Assembly (NCBI GenBank): GCA_005798445.1
Contig: SYJG01000338.1
Coordinates: 1 to 40,534, forward strand
Reading direction: 5' to 3'
Length of the DNA stretch: 40,534 bases
DNA from: Planctomyces sp.
Lineage (GTDB): Bacteria; Planctomycetota; Planctomycetia; Planctomycetales; Planctomycetaceae
How positions within the stretch are numbered: position 1 is the stretch's first letter; each line of letters opens with the position of its first letter. Shown here piece after piece: positions 16,251-25,460 of this stretch. Made by a program: the position numbers and the translations under genes. The notes under the pieces are model-generated. The model searched no databases, had not been told where the DNA came from, and saw only the letters and a list, made by a program, of their open reading frames with translations.

Positions 16251-18086
16251 TTGAGAAGCAGCGTCCGCGGATTCCACGATGTCGCATCAATGCGGCTGGT
16301 CATGCTGTTCGCGTTGTGCGTGCTGGGTTGCCACGACCAGTCAGTACCAGCACCTCGTGGTCCAACGACCAAACACAGACCGGGAGCCGCTCAGACCGAA
16401 TTCGCGAAGTCGATGCCGTCTGGTTTTTCGAGCCGCGGCTTGAACGATTCTGCGTGGTTCGACGATGTGACGTCCTCCAGCGGAATTGATTTCGTTCACG
16501 TTTCCGGGGACTCGCCCGAGAAGCCATTTCCGGCGGCGAATGGGAGTGGACTGGGAATGATCGACTTCGATCTCGATGGCTGGCAGGATTTGATGTTTCT
16601 GACCGGAACAGCCTTTCCGATTGATGTGAGTCGGAAGGCACCTCGCAATCGAATCTTTCGGAATCGCGGGGAACTACACTTTGAAGATGTGACGGACCAG
16701 ACAGGACTGGGACACACAGGTTTCAGCGCGGGCCTCGCGGTCGGAGACTTCGACAACGATGGTTTTCCCGATGTGTATGTGACGTGCTTCGGTGCCAATC
16801 AGATGTATTTGAATCAGGGTGACGGCACCTTCGAAGACGTTGGCGCTCAAGCAGGTGTTGGCCACGCTCAGTGGGGCACAAGTGCCGCCTGTTTGGACTT
16901 CGACAACGATGGATTCCTGGATCTCTATGTCTGCAATTACGGCAAATGGTCGCTCGAGACGAATCCCTACTGCGGAGATGCAGCGCGCGGCGTGAGAGTG
17001 TTTTGCAGTCCCCGATCGATCGAACCCGTGCATGACGTCTTGTACCGAAACTTGGGAGATGGCCGGTTCGAAAACGTCACGGAGGCGGTGGGGTTGGAAA
17101 CCGCGCCGGCACGAAGTCAGGGAGTTGTCGCCGCCGATCTGAACAACGATGGCTGGATTGACTTGTACGTTGGCAATGATCTGCAGGCGAATTCCCTCTT
17201 CTTGAATCGGGGTGGCACAAAATTCGAGAGTGTGGGTGAGCTCATGGGAGCTGCCTACGACTATGTCGGAAACATGCAAGCTAGCATGGGAGTTGACGCA
17301 GCCGACATCAATGGTGATGGCTGGCTGGATCTGTTCGCGACCAACTTCGAAGACGAACACAACGCACTCTACGAAAATCTGCGCGGCGAGTTCTTTGATG
17401 AAGTGGCCCACCAACGTGGACTGGCTCGCGAATCACTTCCGTGGGTCGGCTGGGGGACTCTGTTTGCCGACTTTGATCTGGATCGCCGGCTGGATGTGAT
17501 GGTCGTGAACGGTCACGTCGACAATAACCGACGTGAATTGGGGCAAGATTCATCCTACGAGCAGCCGGCATTGGTTTGGAAGAACAACGGAAAACGCTTC
17601 GACTTTCTCGGAGTTGCCGCTGGGAAGTTCTTCGAGTCTCGTGGGTGTGCGCGCGGACTCTCAGTCGGCGATCTCGATAACGACGGTGCCGTTGATGTCG
17701 TGATTGGCCACCAGGATGCGGCCCCTGTGCTCTTGCGAAATCTCAACCGCGCTCCTCCGGAGGCGGTGACTCGAATCCTCCAAATCCGCCTGGTTGGAAC
17801 AAGCTCCAATCGCGACGCCGTGGGCTCCAGGCTGGTCGTCGATGATCCGGAGGGAACATCACAAGTGCGCATCGTTCGCGGTGGCGGGAGTTATCTTTCG
17901 GCGCATGATCTCCAGCAAGTCCTCGTCGCTTCCGAGTCCAATGAATCCATCGTTGCTTCGATTCATTGGCCAAATGGAATTCAACACACTCTTGAGCCGC
18001 TCATGCCGGGTCATCAGTATGTTGTGATCGAACCAGACTCGACGGATGCGAAGCCGAGAGTGCTCAATCGGGGGAAGCTGAAATGA
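16251..18086 (+). CDS. CRTAC1-type FG-GAP/VCBS propeller lipoprotein with ASPIC/UnbV domain (first)
   Basis: 611 residues from TTG 16251 (or 598 from ATG 16290). The signal peptide ends in lipobox VLGC (Cys27 from the TTG), so it should be an exported lipoprotein. Seven Ca-binding-type loops (DFDLDGWQD, DFDNDGFPD, DFDNDGFLD, DLNNDGWID, DINGDGWLD, DFDLDRRLD, DLDNDGAVD) predict a seven-bladed beta-propeller. The C-terminus has the ASPIC/UnbV signature (IVRGGGSYLSAHDLQQVLV, IHWPNGIQHTLE). The family is common in Planctomycetota and Acidobacteriota; its function is not established. Its stop overlaps the next start (ATGA). It pairs with a TPR gene upstream and has a counterpart of the same length at 20376. 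Confidence 0.9.
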   Translation: MRSSVRGFHDVASMRLVMLFALCVLGCHDQSVPAPRGPTTKHRPGAAQTEFAKSMPSGFSSRGLNDSAWFDDVTSSSGIDFVHVSGDSPEKPFPAANGSGLGMIDFDLDGWQDLMFLTGTAFPIDVSRKAPRNRIFRNRGELHFEDVTDQTGLGHTGFSAGLAVGDFDNDGFPDVYVTCFGANQMYLNQGDGTFEDVGAQAGVGHAQWGTSAACLDFDNDGFLDLYVCNYGKWSLETNPYCGDAARGVRVFCSPRSIEPVHDVLYRNLGDGRFENVTEAVGLETAPARSQGVVAADLNNDGWIDLYVGNDLQANSLFLNRGGTKFESVGELMGAAYDYVGNMQASMGVDAADINGDGWLDLFATNFEDEHNALYENLRGEFFDEVAHQRGLARESLPWVGWGTLFADFDLDRRLDVMVVNGHVDNNRRELGQDSSYEQPALVWKNNGKRFDFLGVAAGKFFESRGCARGLSVGDLDNDGAVDVVIGHQDAAPVLLRNLNRAPPEAVTRILQIRLVGTSSNRDAVGSRLVVDDPEGTSQVRIVRGGGSYLSAHDLQQVLVASESNESIVASIHWPNGIQHTLEPLMPGHQYVVIEPDSTDAKPRVLNRGKLK

Positions 18087-18628
18087 ATGAGCCGGCAACT
18101 TCATCGAATGGCGGTGAGACTTCTGGTCTCACAACACGCCAATCAAAAGCCCCTTGGGGCCGTTTGCTATTGATCGGACTGTGCCTGATGGGCCTCGGAG
18201 CCGGGGGAGTGTACTGGTGGACCTTCGAAGGGGGTGAGAAATGGTGGCGCACCGTTCTGCTGCCCGCCAAGGCGGCCTTTCGGGGAAAGATCACGTTGGA
18301 TGGTGTCCCACTTCGGGGCGGACAACTCATGGCTTGGCCTGAGCGAGCCGGCGTTCCCCGGTCGGTCGGTTTTATTGGCCAGGATGGTGAATTCCTCTTG
18401 CAAACCGACATTGATGGAAATTACTTCGAGTACGCTTTCGTCGGCCGGCATCGTGTCACCATCGCGCAGTTTGCGATGCAGGTGGGGGCGTCACCGCCGG
18501 TAATGACCTCGCCAGCCAAGTACGCCAATGCGGCAACATCAGGGTTGTCGATCACAGTGGATCGTGATGCCTCCAAGAACAACATCCTCATCGAATTGCA
18601 TTCCGATTCCAAAGAGTCCAATCAGTAG
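18083..18628 (+). CDS. Membrane-anchored small protein, carboxypeptidase-regulatory-like fold
   Basis: 181 residues whose ATG overlaps the preceding stop (ATGA), implying coupled translation. A short polar N-terminus leads to a membrane segment (LLLIGLCLMGLGAGGVYWW, about 28-46) and an exported domain of about 115 residues. The pattern FRGKITLDGVPLRGGQLMAW, then IDGNYFEYAFVGRHRVTIA, resembles the Ig-like carboxypeptidase-regulatory fold common in planctomycetes; this is a resemblance, not a firm assignment. It probably packs with the surface proteins encoded beside it. Confidence 0.78.
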   Translation: MNEPATSSNGGETSGLTTRQSKAPWGRLLLIGLCLMGLGAGGVYWWTFEGGEKWWRTVLLPAKAAFRGKITLDGVPLRGGQLMAWPERAGVPRSVGFIGQDGEFLLQTDIDGNYFEYAFVGRHRVTIAQFAMQVGASPPVMTSPAKYANAATSGLSITVDRDASKNNILIELHSDSKESNQ

Positions 18629-19131
18629 CAACCAGCGGCGGATTCTGGACGACGAGACCATCAGTTTCCCCGTTCATCAGCGACCTCGGATGCAATCGCT
18701 CCTAAAACTCCAGTGCCGAATCCCGGCATTCCTCCGAGATTCTGCACAAACTTGACGGACATAGTCTGCAACGAGTGTCCTCCAAGAGGCTTTGTTAGGG
18801 CATCTGAAAATCGCACTCGCTTGGGTCTGGATTTTGCGAATCAATACGCTGCGTTTTTGAGACCGTTCTGGTAAGGGATTTCACAGTGTCCGATTTCATG
18901 TCGCGAAGAATTTGAGGCACTAACACGTCTCGAAAAATGTGAACTTATGTTTGACAGGCACGCTCAAAAACGGCACGCTGACAGACACGGGAATGAAGTG
19001 CCGATCGGGTCCACGAGTTTTTGGTCTTTTTGATGACCAGGATGGCAACAACTGGTGGCATTGATACTATCTGACGAAGTGAATACCCGGAGAGTTTTCA
19101 TCCTTTTATTTTTTTGAGCTTGGAGGATTTT
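18629..19131. other. Intergenic leader region upstream of the DUF1559 gene
   Basis: About 500 bp without a convincing gene, more AT-rich than its surroundings. It probably holds the promoter and 5' untranslated region of the DUF1559 gene. A TTGACA occurs near 18952 but no good -10 box follows at the right spacing. A 33-codon minus-strand frame (18661-18762) is present and probably fortuitous. Confidence 0.5.
19122..19126 (+). promoter_or_regulatory. Strong ribosome binding site for the DUF1559 gene
   Basis: GGAGG lies 5 nt before ATG 19132. It fixes the start there rather than at the upstream in-frame TTG (19114), and suggests high expression. Confidence 0.75.
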
Positions 19132-20196
19132 ATGTCCAGACTTCGCTCTCGGTTTGGTTTCACGTTGATTGAGCTGCTGGTCGTCATCGCCATCATTGCT
19201 GTTCTAATTGCACTGCTTCTCCCAGCGGTTCAGCAGGCGCGAGAGGCGGCTCGGCGATCTCAGTGCAAGAACAATCTCAAGCAGATTGGTCTTGCCTTTC
19301 AAAATTATCATGACGTAGCAAAGCAGTTTCCCGTCAGCATTTCTTGGAGTGGCAGTGACGACTTTCGCGGAGCCTTCTCGGACAAAGTTTTTCTGCTTCC
19401 GTACCTTGAACAGAATACGAACTATAAGTCGACTGACTTTGCGACCGGCTGCGGTGCATTTGACTCTGGCGGTTGGAATTGTGGCGGCGGAAACCCAAAC
19501 ATCAGAACTCAGAGTGTCCGGTTCCCCATGTTTCTTTGCCCCTCGGAACCGAACGTGGTCGCTGGCGGACAAGCGAATTTCAATTACGCGATTAATCATG
19601 GTACTTCGCATTTGAATACCACAGGTAGCGCGAATATGGGCGCGGGAAATGGTAGTCACAATGGTGTCGCATCGTTCGTGCAGGGGGCAGGGGCACCAGC
19701 CAACCACTGGCTCAGAAGCGACCAGTCCGTGACGACCGGCAAAATCAGCGACGGCTTGAGCCAAACAGCACTGTATGCCGAAATTCAAATTGATTACCTA
19801 GCGAGCCAACCTGGTCCTGACCCGGACCAAAGAAAGCGTCGAACGCAAGTCCACACTTGGGCTGGGGGGACGAGTACTCAAGCGACTCGCCTGGATTGTC
19901 TCAACCAGACCGGGTTGAGTGGTCGTCCGAATATGCGTGGCCGAGCTTGGGCTTGGTCGTTCATGGGAGTCGGGTCGGCCTACAACCATACGATGATGCC
20001 GAATGAGAAAACCTGCCATTCCTATACCGATGACTGGGGCGGTTCAAACCTCATGGCGGCAGGCAGCCAACATGACGGAATCGCGCATATCGCTATGGCG
20101 GACGGAGCGGCGCGGGCGGTTTCGGCCAATGTGAGTAACGAGGTGTGGTGGGGCATCGGTACCCGTAATGGCCAGGAACCAGTTCCCAATTTCTAA
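19132..20196 (+). CDS. DUF1559 pseudopilin-like protein
   Basis: 354 residues. The N-terminus is a classic class III prepilin signal: SRLRSRFG before the cleavage site, then [20 protein letters not shown] with Glu at +5, followed by [20 protein letters not shown]. The rest is the DUF1559 (SBP_bac_10) domain, ending in the usual H-x-G-G/D-G-A-type block ([20 protein letters not shown]). DUF1559 proteins occur in many copies per planctomycete genome. They are thought to be exported and assembled or anchored like pseudopilins, with unknown function. It sits between two propeller/TPR pairs and is followed by a strong terminator. Confidence 0.93.
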   Translation: MSRLRSRFGFTLIELLVVIAIIAVLIALLLPAVQQAREAARRSQCKNNLKQIGLAFQNYHDVAKQFPVSISWSGSDDFRGAFSDKVFLLPYLEQNTNYKSTDFATGCGAFDSGGWNCGGGNPNIRTQSVRFPMFLCPSEPNVVAGGQANFNYAINHGTSHLNTTGSANMGAGNGSHNGVASFVQGAGAPANHWLRSDQSVTTGKISDGLSQTALYAEIQIDYLASQPGPDPDQRKRRTQVHTWAGGTSTQATRLDCLNQTGLSGRPNMRGRAWAWSFMGVGSAYNHTMMPNEKTCHSYTDDWGGSNLMAAGSQHDGIAHIAMADGAARAVSANVSNEVWWGIGTRNGQEPVPNF

Positions 20197-20254
20197 GATC
20201 TCCAATCTCTGCGGCAAAACTGCAGAATTGGAATGGCAGAAGAGAGACATCTGG

Positions 20255-20295
20255 GAAAGGGCCGTGTGCGTTTCGTGCATGGCCCTTTCTTTTTC
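20255..20295 (+). terminator. Rho-independent terminator after the DUF1559 gene
   Basis: GAAAGGGCC (20255-20263) pairs with GGCCCTTTC (20281-20289) and is followed by TTTTTC. It ends the transcript of the preceding gene, so the next propeller gene needs its own promoter in the 80 bp that follow. Confidence 0.88.
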
Positions 20296-20375
20296 ATTTG
20301 TTGCAGTGGTTCTCCAAAACCCCAAATGGTCGATTGTTTGGCAACGTTGCCTGTCTATAAGGATTCGTCGAGATC

Positions 20376-22211
20376 ATGCGGTGGATCACCTGGGGAGCGA
20401 TCTGCGCCGTTCTGGCGTTCGAGGGATGCAGCGATGCTGAGTCGCCGCGCCGTGCCGCGCCATCGCGAGACCAATTGAACGGCACGCAACAAACGCGCGC
20501 CCAGGATTTGCAGCGCGCACGTGAGGAACTGAATGCCGTTCTTACGAGACACGATCCCCCGGACGTTGGCTCGTTCCCGCAGTTCACAGATGTCGCTGTC
20601 AACTGTGGTCTTGAATTCTCGTTTCATACCGACGCCATACCCGGGCGTTATTTCCTTCCGGAGATCATGGGGGGCGGGGCCGCTTGGTTTGACTTTGATC
20701 GTGATGGATGGCTGGACCTGTTTCTTGCCAATGGTGATGATCTCGCAGCGAAAACTTTCGGGCCGAAGCGTCACACCGATGTGCTCTTTCGCAATCGGGG
20801 AGGACAAGGTTTTGAGGAGGTCTCGCGTGCCGCATCGGCAGGTACAACTGGGTACGGGCAGGGATGCGCCGTTGGTGATTTTGATGCCGATGGATTTGAT
20901 GATCTCTATGTGACCGGATACCGGACCAGCACGTTATTGCAGAATCTTGGTGACGGAACCTTTGCTGATGTGACTCCGGAATCGGGGACGCTGAATGAAC
21001 TCTGGGGTGCGAGCGTTGTGTGGTTGGACATCAACGATGATCGCCATCTCGATTTGTATGTGGTGAATTACTTGGACGTCACGTTCGAGAATCAGCAGCA
21101 ATGCCGTTTCAATGGCGTTGCCGGCTACTGTGGTCCGGGGCATTACGAAGCAGTCAGTGATCGACTGTTTCAAAATCTTGGCGATGGCCGGTTTCGCGAT
21201 GTGTCCGATGAAGTTGGAATCGCAATCCCCAATGGAAAAGGATTGGGAGTGACGGTCCTCGACTTCGATTTGGATGGCCAGAACGAGATCTACGTCGCCA
21301 ATGACATGACGCCAAATTTTCTGTTTCAGCGTCTCGCGAATCGTGATCGAACAGGTCAATTGGATGCGGCGGGAGGGCTTCCCAGATTTCGGGATGTCGC
21401 GCCCATTGCAGGCTGCGCCGTCAGCGACATGGGGCAGAACGAGGCGAGCATGGGCGTCACCTGTGCCGATTTTGACAACAACGGTTTTTACGACATCTTC
21501 GTGACAAATTTCTATGCTCAGAAAAACACGTTGTACCGGAACTTGGGTGGGCTTCAATTTGAGGATGACAGTCGCCGGTCACGCATTGTCGCGATGAGTT
21601 ACGATCGCCTTGGATTCGGGACCGTGGCTTTGGACTACGACCGTGATGGCAGTTCGGACCTGTTTATCGCCAATGGTCACGTCTTGGGGCCCGCGCACAA
21701 ACCGTTCGAAATGCTTCCGCAGATTCTGCACAATGATGGACAGGCTCGATTCGATGACGTGGGAAGCAGAGTGGGTGATTACTTCCGACAGCTTTGTGTG
21801 GGGCGCGGTGCGGCCGGAGCGGATTATGACAACGACGGTGACTTGGATTTACTGGTGACTCATCTTGATCGCCCCGTCGCGCTGCTCCGCAATGAGACCA
21901 TCACGAGAAATCATTTTCTGGGCATCGAATTGCAACGGACTGACCGTCTCCCTCCGCAAGGGACACAGGTGATTGTCGAGGCCGGTCCACGGCGAATCTC
22001 TTGCATGAGCGTCGGCGGGGGAAGCTATCTGTGTGCGAGTGATTCACGGCTACTGATTGGCCTTGGAGACTGGAGCGACCCCGTGACGATTGAAATCCGC
22101 TGGCAATCTGGCAAAGTCGTTCGGCACAAGAATATTGCCGTGGACCGTTATTGGTTGGCGATCGAAGGACGCCCCCTATTGCCGCCGGTCAAGGGGGCTT
22201 CGACACCGTGA
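20376..22211 (+). CDS. CRTAC1-type FG-GAP/VCBS propeller lipoprotein with ASPIC/UnbV domain (second)
   Basis: 611 residues from ATG 20376. A short signal peptide has a possible lipoprotein Cys18 (AVLAFEGC, an atypical lipobox). Seven Asp-rich loops (DFDRDGWLD, DFDADGFDD, DINDDRHLD, DFDLDGQNE, DFDNNGFYD, DYDRDGSSD, DYDNDGDLD) predict seven propeller blades, and SVGGGSYLCASDSRLLIGLG is the ASPIC/UnbV block. The NEASMGV...DIFVTNF segment is shared with the first propeller protein, so the two are paralogues, although diverged. The stop overlaps the GTG of the TPR gene (GTGA), so translation is coupled. Function unknown; surface display or binding is inferred. Confidence 0.9.
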   Translation: MRWITWGAICAVLAFEGCSDAESPRRAAPSRDQLNGTQQTRAQDLQRAREELNAVLTRHDPPDVGSFPQFTDVAVNCGLEFSFHTDAIPGRYFLPEIMGGGAAWFDFDRDGWLDLFLANGDDLAAKTFGPKRHTDVLFRNRGGQGFEEVSRAASAGTTGYGQGCAVGDFDADGFDDLYVTGYRTSTLLQNLGDGTFADVTPESGTLNELWGASVVWLDINDDRHLDLYVVNYLDVTFENQQQCRFNGVAGYCGPGHYEAVSDRLFQNLGDGRFRDVSDEVGIAIPNGKGLGVTVLDFDLDGQNEIYVANDMTPNFLFQRLANRDRTGQLDAAGGLPRFRDVAPIAGCAVSDMGQNEASMGVTCADFDNNGFYDIFVTNFYAQKNTLYRNLGGLQFEDDSRRSRIVAMSYDRLGFGTVALDYDRDGSSDLFIANGHVLGPAHKPFEMLPQILHNDGQARFDDVGSRVGDYFRQLCVGRGAAGADYDNDGDLDLLVTHLDRPVALLRNETITRNHFLGIELQRTDRLPPQGTQVIVEAGPRRISCMSVGGGSYLCASDSRLLIGLGDWSDPVTIEIRWQSGKVVRHKNIAVDRYWLAIEGRPLLPPVKGASTP

Positions 22212-23485
22212 AGATTCGAGTTTGGGCACTCATCGCGGTCGGGATACTGAGTGTCGGAGGATACTTCGGCATGACTCGGATTGGGGCGATGCGAGCACAT
22301 GATCGGGCACAACGCGCGATTCGAATTCAAGACTGGCGGACTGTGCGGAACGAGTTGCAAACGTATCTGGACGTTTTTCCTTCCGATGATTCTGCACGAC
22401 TCAATCTGGCAGAAGCCTTCTTCAAAGATGCCCGGCTGAATCCAGAACGTGCGATTTCGTCAGCGATCCAACAACTCAATCACGTCCGGCGCGAGTCGGT
22501 ACTCTTTCCTGCGGCTCGTGTTCAAGAGGCGCGGATGTCTTTGTTTGCTCGGTTGCAGCCGCACTTGGCGGAATCTCTCTTGCGCGAAGCGCTGGCGGCT
22601 GATCCAGAAAGCGTTGATGCACATTTTGTGCTCTGGAAATTGTATGACCTCACGGGCCGATCACATTTAGCCGAACCGCACTTCCGAAAAGTGCTGGAGG
22701 CGACGCCGGACGAGCAACGTCCCTTCCGGTTACGCGAGTGGTACATGAGTCAGTTCTACCCCGCGACGGCGAATCCAGAGATTGATCAATTGATGGGATT
22801 CCTCGAACCAGGTGCTGTTCAAAATGCGGTCATGGAACTCCGCCGTCTGGAAGCGTTTCGTAGCCGGGAGCCCAAGGCGGCTTTGAACCATGCCATCGTT
22901 GCGCGGTGGTATTCTCTTGAAGGAGATCCAAAAGCAGCATTGCAACTCCTCCAAAAAGCGTTGGATGTGGCAGACGCACCACTACAAGAACCCTTCTTCG
23001 TAGCAACTTTGACCCAGGTGTTGTTTGATTTGGGCGAATTCGACAATGCTCTGAAACACTACCGAGCTTGGCCAGGTGACCTCTCGGGATATGAGTATTC
23101 CCGCTTGGGTGCCATCCTGGCTGACGAAGTTGAGCGAGACTTCGAGCGGGCGATCCGTGGCTATCGAGAAGTGATCGCCGTATGGCCAGGCCAGGCGGAT
23201 TGGAGAATTCAGTTTCGCCTCGCAAGATGCTTGGCAAAAGCTGGCGACGAAAGTGCCGCGGAAACCATGAGGCAGCAGGCCAAACAGGTCGAATTACTCA
23301 TGGAGGAAGACATTCACTCACCGCTGCGCCAGATGCTGGCAACTCCAGACCAACTTGAAATTTGTGAGCGAATGACGCAATTCTACGAACAATTGGGGCT
23401 GGTGTATGAAATGCAGCACTGGCGAGATCAGGTCAATCGCATTCAGCGAGAAAGTGATCGTGCGGAACGATCGCGAACAAAGTGA
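22208..23485 (+). CDS. Membrane-anchored TPR protein (second of the pair)
   Basis: 425 residues from GTG 22208, which overlaps the preceding stop (GTGA). A membrane segment (VWALIAVGILSVGGYFGM, about 5-22) anchors a helical repeat domain with TPR-like units (AQRAIRIQDWRTVRNELQTY, LNLAEAFFKDARLNPERAIS, AVVARWYSLEGDPKAALQLL-like, DLGEFDNALKHYRAW). It matches the first TPR protein in size and topology, though the repeats are more diverged. I infer that each TPR protein partners the adjacent propeller lipoprotein, perhaps helping its export or assembly. Confidence 0.85.
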   Translation: MKIRVWALIAVGILSVGGYFGMTRIGAMRAHDRAQRAIRIQDWRTVRNELQTYLDVFPSDDSARLNLAEAFFKDARLNPERAISSAIQQLNHVRRESVLFPAARVQEARMSLFARLQPHLAESLLREALAADPESVDAHFVLWKLYDLTGRSHLAEPHFRKVLEATPDEQRPFRLREWYMSQFYPATANPEIDQLMGFLEPGAVQNAVMELRRLEAFRSREPKAALNHAIVARWYSLEGDPKAALQLLQKALDVADAPLQEPFFVATLTQVLFDLGEFDNALKHYRAWPGDLSGYEYSRLGAILADEVERDFERAIRGYREVIAVWPGQADWRIQFRLARCLAKAGDESAAETMRQQAKQVELLMEEDIHSPLRQMLATPDQLEICERMTQFYEQLGLVYEMQHWRDQVNRIQRESDRAERSRTK

Positions 23486-23628
23486 CGACCAAAGATTCGA
23501 CCTGCGCGAAACGGTGGGAGGCTTTGTTTCGGTTTCCCTTGGCGACACTTCCGCCGAGGGCTGTTAGACGGATGTGTGCGGCAAGCACATTTTGAATTTC
23601 TCATCGCAGCGAACAAAGGATCTCGAAA

Positions 23629-23856
23629 ATGATGAATCTGAAACACACAGTCGTGGCCAGTGGATTGACGCTTGGCATGCTGATCTTTGCTGGATGTGGA
23701 TCCTCAGAACTTGGCCCGGCGGATCCAAGCCAAGTCCCCGTTGTTGATCCCGCCGTGATCCAGAAGGAAATCAATAACCCAGAAGGCCAGAAGCATTTGC
23801 CCAAGGGTGTCAAGATGCCCGCGAATGTGATGCCGCAGGATCAATCCAAGAAGTAA
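23629..23856 (+). CDS. Small lipoprotein
   Basis: 75 residues. The signal peptide ends in lipobox IFAGC (Cys23), leaving a mature chain of about 53 residues that is Pro- and Lys-rich (VPVVDPAVIQKEINNPEGQK, then HLPKGVKMP). No known domain. An AAGGA lies shortly before the start. It closes the surface-protein cluster, 143 bp after the second TPR gene. Its function is unknown; a small exported accessory of the propeller proteins is possible. Confidence 0.8.
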   Translation: MMNLKHTVVASGLTLGMLIFAGCGSSELGPADPSQVPVVDPAVIQKEINNPEGQKHLPKGVKMPANVMPQDQSKK

Positions 23857-23888
23857 CAGCGTCGTCCCCAAAGGGTGCGCACAAAGAG

Positions 23889-24788
23889 TCACTTTGGTCG
23901 TAATCGCCAAGGGACTTCGAGGCCGTGACGTTCCATGAGCGCCGCGTTGCCGAGGATGTCGCGAGTCTGGCCAGCGGCGCGAAGTTGGCCGCCGTCAAGC
24001 AGCAGAACTCGATGGCAAAGATCGACGACGATGTCCAAGTCGTGCGTCGCGATGATTTGGCTGCCCGAAAACTGTTTGAGGATCGCGATCAGCGTGCGAC
24101 GTGCTCGCGGGTCGAGGCTGCTGAACGGTTCGTCGAGCGCCAGGATGCTCGGCTGACAGGCGAAAACTCCGGCAAGACAGACTCGTTTGCGCTCGCCGAG
24201 GCTCAACCGCAGCGTGCTGCGCGGTTCGTAGCCAGTGAGTCCCACCGCGGTCAGGCTGTCGCGCACACGCTGCAGTACTTCGTTGTCCGACAAGCCCAAA
24301 TTCAACGGGCCGAAAGCGACATCCTCGAAGACGGTTGGGCAGAAGAGTTGGTCATCGGGATCTTGAAACAAGAATCCGACGCGGCGACGAACTTCGGCGA
24401 TGGTTTGTCGCGCGACGGGGATGTTGTCGATGAAGATGCCCCGTCCGGTCCCCTCTCCCTTCGGGTGAGGGCTAGGGTGAGGGCTGCGATTGGCCTGGAC
24501 GTTTTCTTGTTGCGGCGCGGTCTCTACCGACGAGCCCTCACCCGGCCTTCGGCCACCCTCTCCCAAGGGGAGAGGGGCAGCGTCCGGAAGTTTGCTCGGT
24601 AGCAGGCCGTTGAGGTGTTGCAGCAGCGTGGATTTGCCAGCTCCGCTGGGGCCGACGAGGCCAACGAATTCGCCGGGCTCGATCGTGAAACTGATGTCGG
24701 TCAACACATCGGGACCGCCTGGGTATCGAAACGAAAGTCGCTCGACACGCACAGCCGGTGATGTGGAGATGACACTGGATTCCGTCAC
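23889..24788 (-). CDS. cbiO: Cobalt/nickel ECF transporter ATPase CbiO, with in-frame insertion
   Basis: 299 residues from GTG 24788, which overlaps the cbiQ stop (GTGA). It is the energising ATPase of a Cbi-type importer. Visible motifs: Walker A GPSGAGKST (46-54), Q-loop FQDPDDQLF (Gln142), signature LSLGE (195-199), Walker B ILALDE (215-220) and switch His249 (IIATHD). Between Walker A and the next strand, residues about 70-116 are encoded by a palindromic element (24450-24577). It reads PLPLGEGGRRPGEG and PHPSPHPKGEG, replacing a normally short loop. All catalytic motifs survive, so the protein is probably active. Confidence 0.93.
   Translation of the reverse strand: MTESSVISTSPAVRVERLSFRYPGGPDVLTDISFTIEPGEFVGLVGPSGAGKSTLLQHLNGLLPSKLPDAAPLPLGEGGRRPGEGSSVETAPQQENVQANRSPHPSPHPKGEGTGRGIFIDNIPVARQTIAEVRRRVGFLFQDPDDQLFCPTVFEDVAFGPLNLGLSDNEVLQRVRDSLTAVGLTGYEPRSTLRLSLGERKRVCLAGVFACQPSILALDEPFSSLDPRARRTLIAILKQFSGSQIIATHDLDIVVDLCHRVLLLDGGQLRAAGQTRDILGNAALMERHGLEVPWRLRPK
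24450..24577. repeat. Palindromic element, family 6, in frame inside cbiO
   Basis: CCCCTCTCCCTTCGGGTGAG on one side and CTCCCAAGGGGAGAGGGG on the other, with inner CCTCACCC / GGGTGAGGG pairing, form a long imperfect hairpin. From memory, elements reading PLPLGEG / PSPHPKGEG are widespread in planctomycetes and some proteobacteria. Here it lies in a loop of the CbiO ATPase. Confidence 0.82.
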
Positions 24789-25447
24789 GGGCGATCCTCC
24801 CGTCGCGGCTCGATCCAGCGTGTGCGGCCGTCCCAACCGCGGGCGAGCATCGCGCCGTGAATTCGATCCGCTCGATCGAGCGCTCGGATCAGCAGACGCC
24901 CGACGAGATGCGCGGCGGATCGCCACGTTTGCCACAGAGTCGGCTGGCGAAACAAGCGGGCGGAACGAGCCGAGCGCATCCGATTCAGTTCATCCCAGAG
25001 CACGAACAGAAAGCGGTACATCAGCGACAGGATCGCCAGCAGCACGTCGGGGACTCGCAGGCGGCGCAGCGTTGCCAGCAGTTGATCGAACGGCATCACG
25101 TTGACCAGCCACAACGCCGTGCTGAATGACAGCGTGCCGCGAACAAGGATCGTCGCGAACAGCAGCCAACCTTTTTGACCAACCTGCGACAGCGGCAGAC
25201 TGATCGCCATCAAAAACAATGTCGGCCAAAAGAACAGCAACCGGCGACCGACGTATACCAGCGGAATTCTCGCCAACGTGTGCGCGAAGAAGATGACGCA
25301 GGCAACGATGCCGACCAGCGGGCCGTGTGTGATCGGCACGCATGTCGACGCGAGAATCATCGCGATCGCGGCGAAGAGTTTCGCGAACGGTGGCCAGCGA
25401 TGACACATCGATTGCCCGCGGCCGAAGCGATCGAGAAAGTCACTCAC
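24785..25447 (-). CDS. cbiQ: Cobalt/nickel ECF transporter transmembrane protein CbiQ
   Basis: 220 residues from GTG 25447 (VSDFLDRFGRGQS). This is the T-component that couples CbiO to the substrate-binding CbiM. Several membrane segments are seen (LFAAIAMILASTCV, LVGIVACVIFFAHT, LLFFWPTLFLMAISL, ILVRGTLSFSTALWLVNVM). They are followed by the cytoplasmic coupling region with Ala-Arg-Gly motifs (RSARSARLF and MLARGWDGRTR), which are typical of CbiQ. The upstream open frame runs through a palindromic repeat and is not part of the protein. Confidence 0.9.
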   Translation of the reverse strand: MSDFLDRFGRGQSMCHRWPPFAKLFAAIAMILASTCVPITHGPLVGIVACVIFFAHTLARIPLVYVGRRLLFFWPTLFLMAISLPLSQVGQKGWLLFATILVRGTLSFSTALWLVNVMPFDQLLATLRRLRVPDVLLAILSLMYRFLFVLWDELNRMRSARSARLFRQPTLWQTWRSAAHLVGRLLIRALDRADRIHGAMLARGWDGRTRWIEPRREDRP

Positions 25448-25460
25448 CGGCGGCCTCCCT

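Noticed and set aside
18661-18762. 33-codon minus-strand frame (MSVKFVQNLGGMPGFG...)
   Set aside because: Glycine-rich and protein-like, but short, without a ribosome site, and in a leader region. Not supportable without conservation.
18783-18860. Possible insertion-sequence end (TTAGGGCATCTGAAAA)
   Set aside because: No matching opposite end, target duplication or transposase frame was found.
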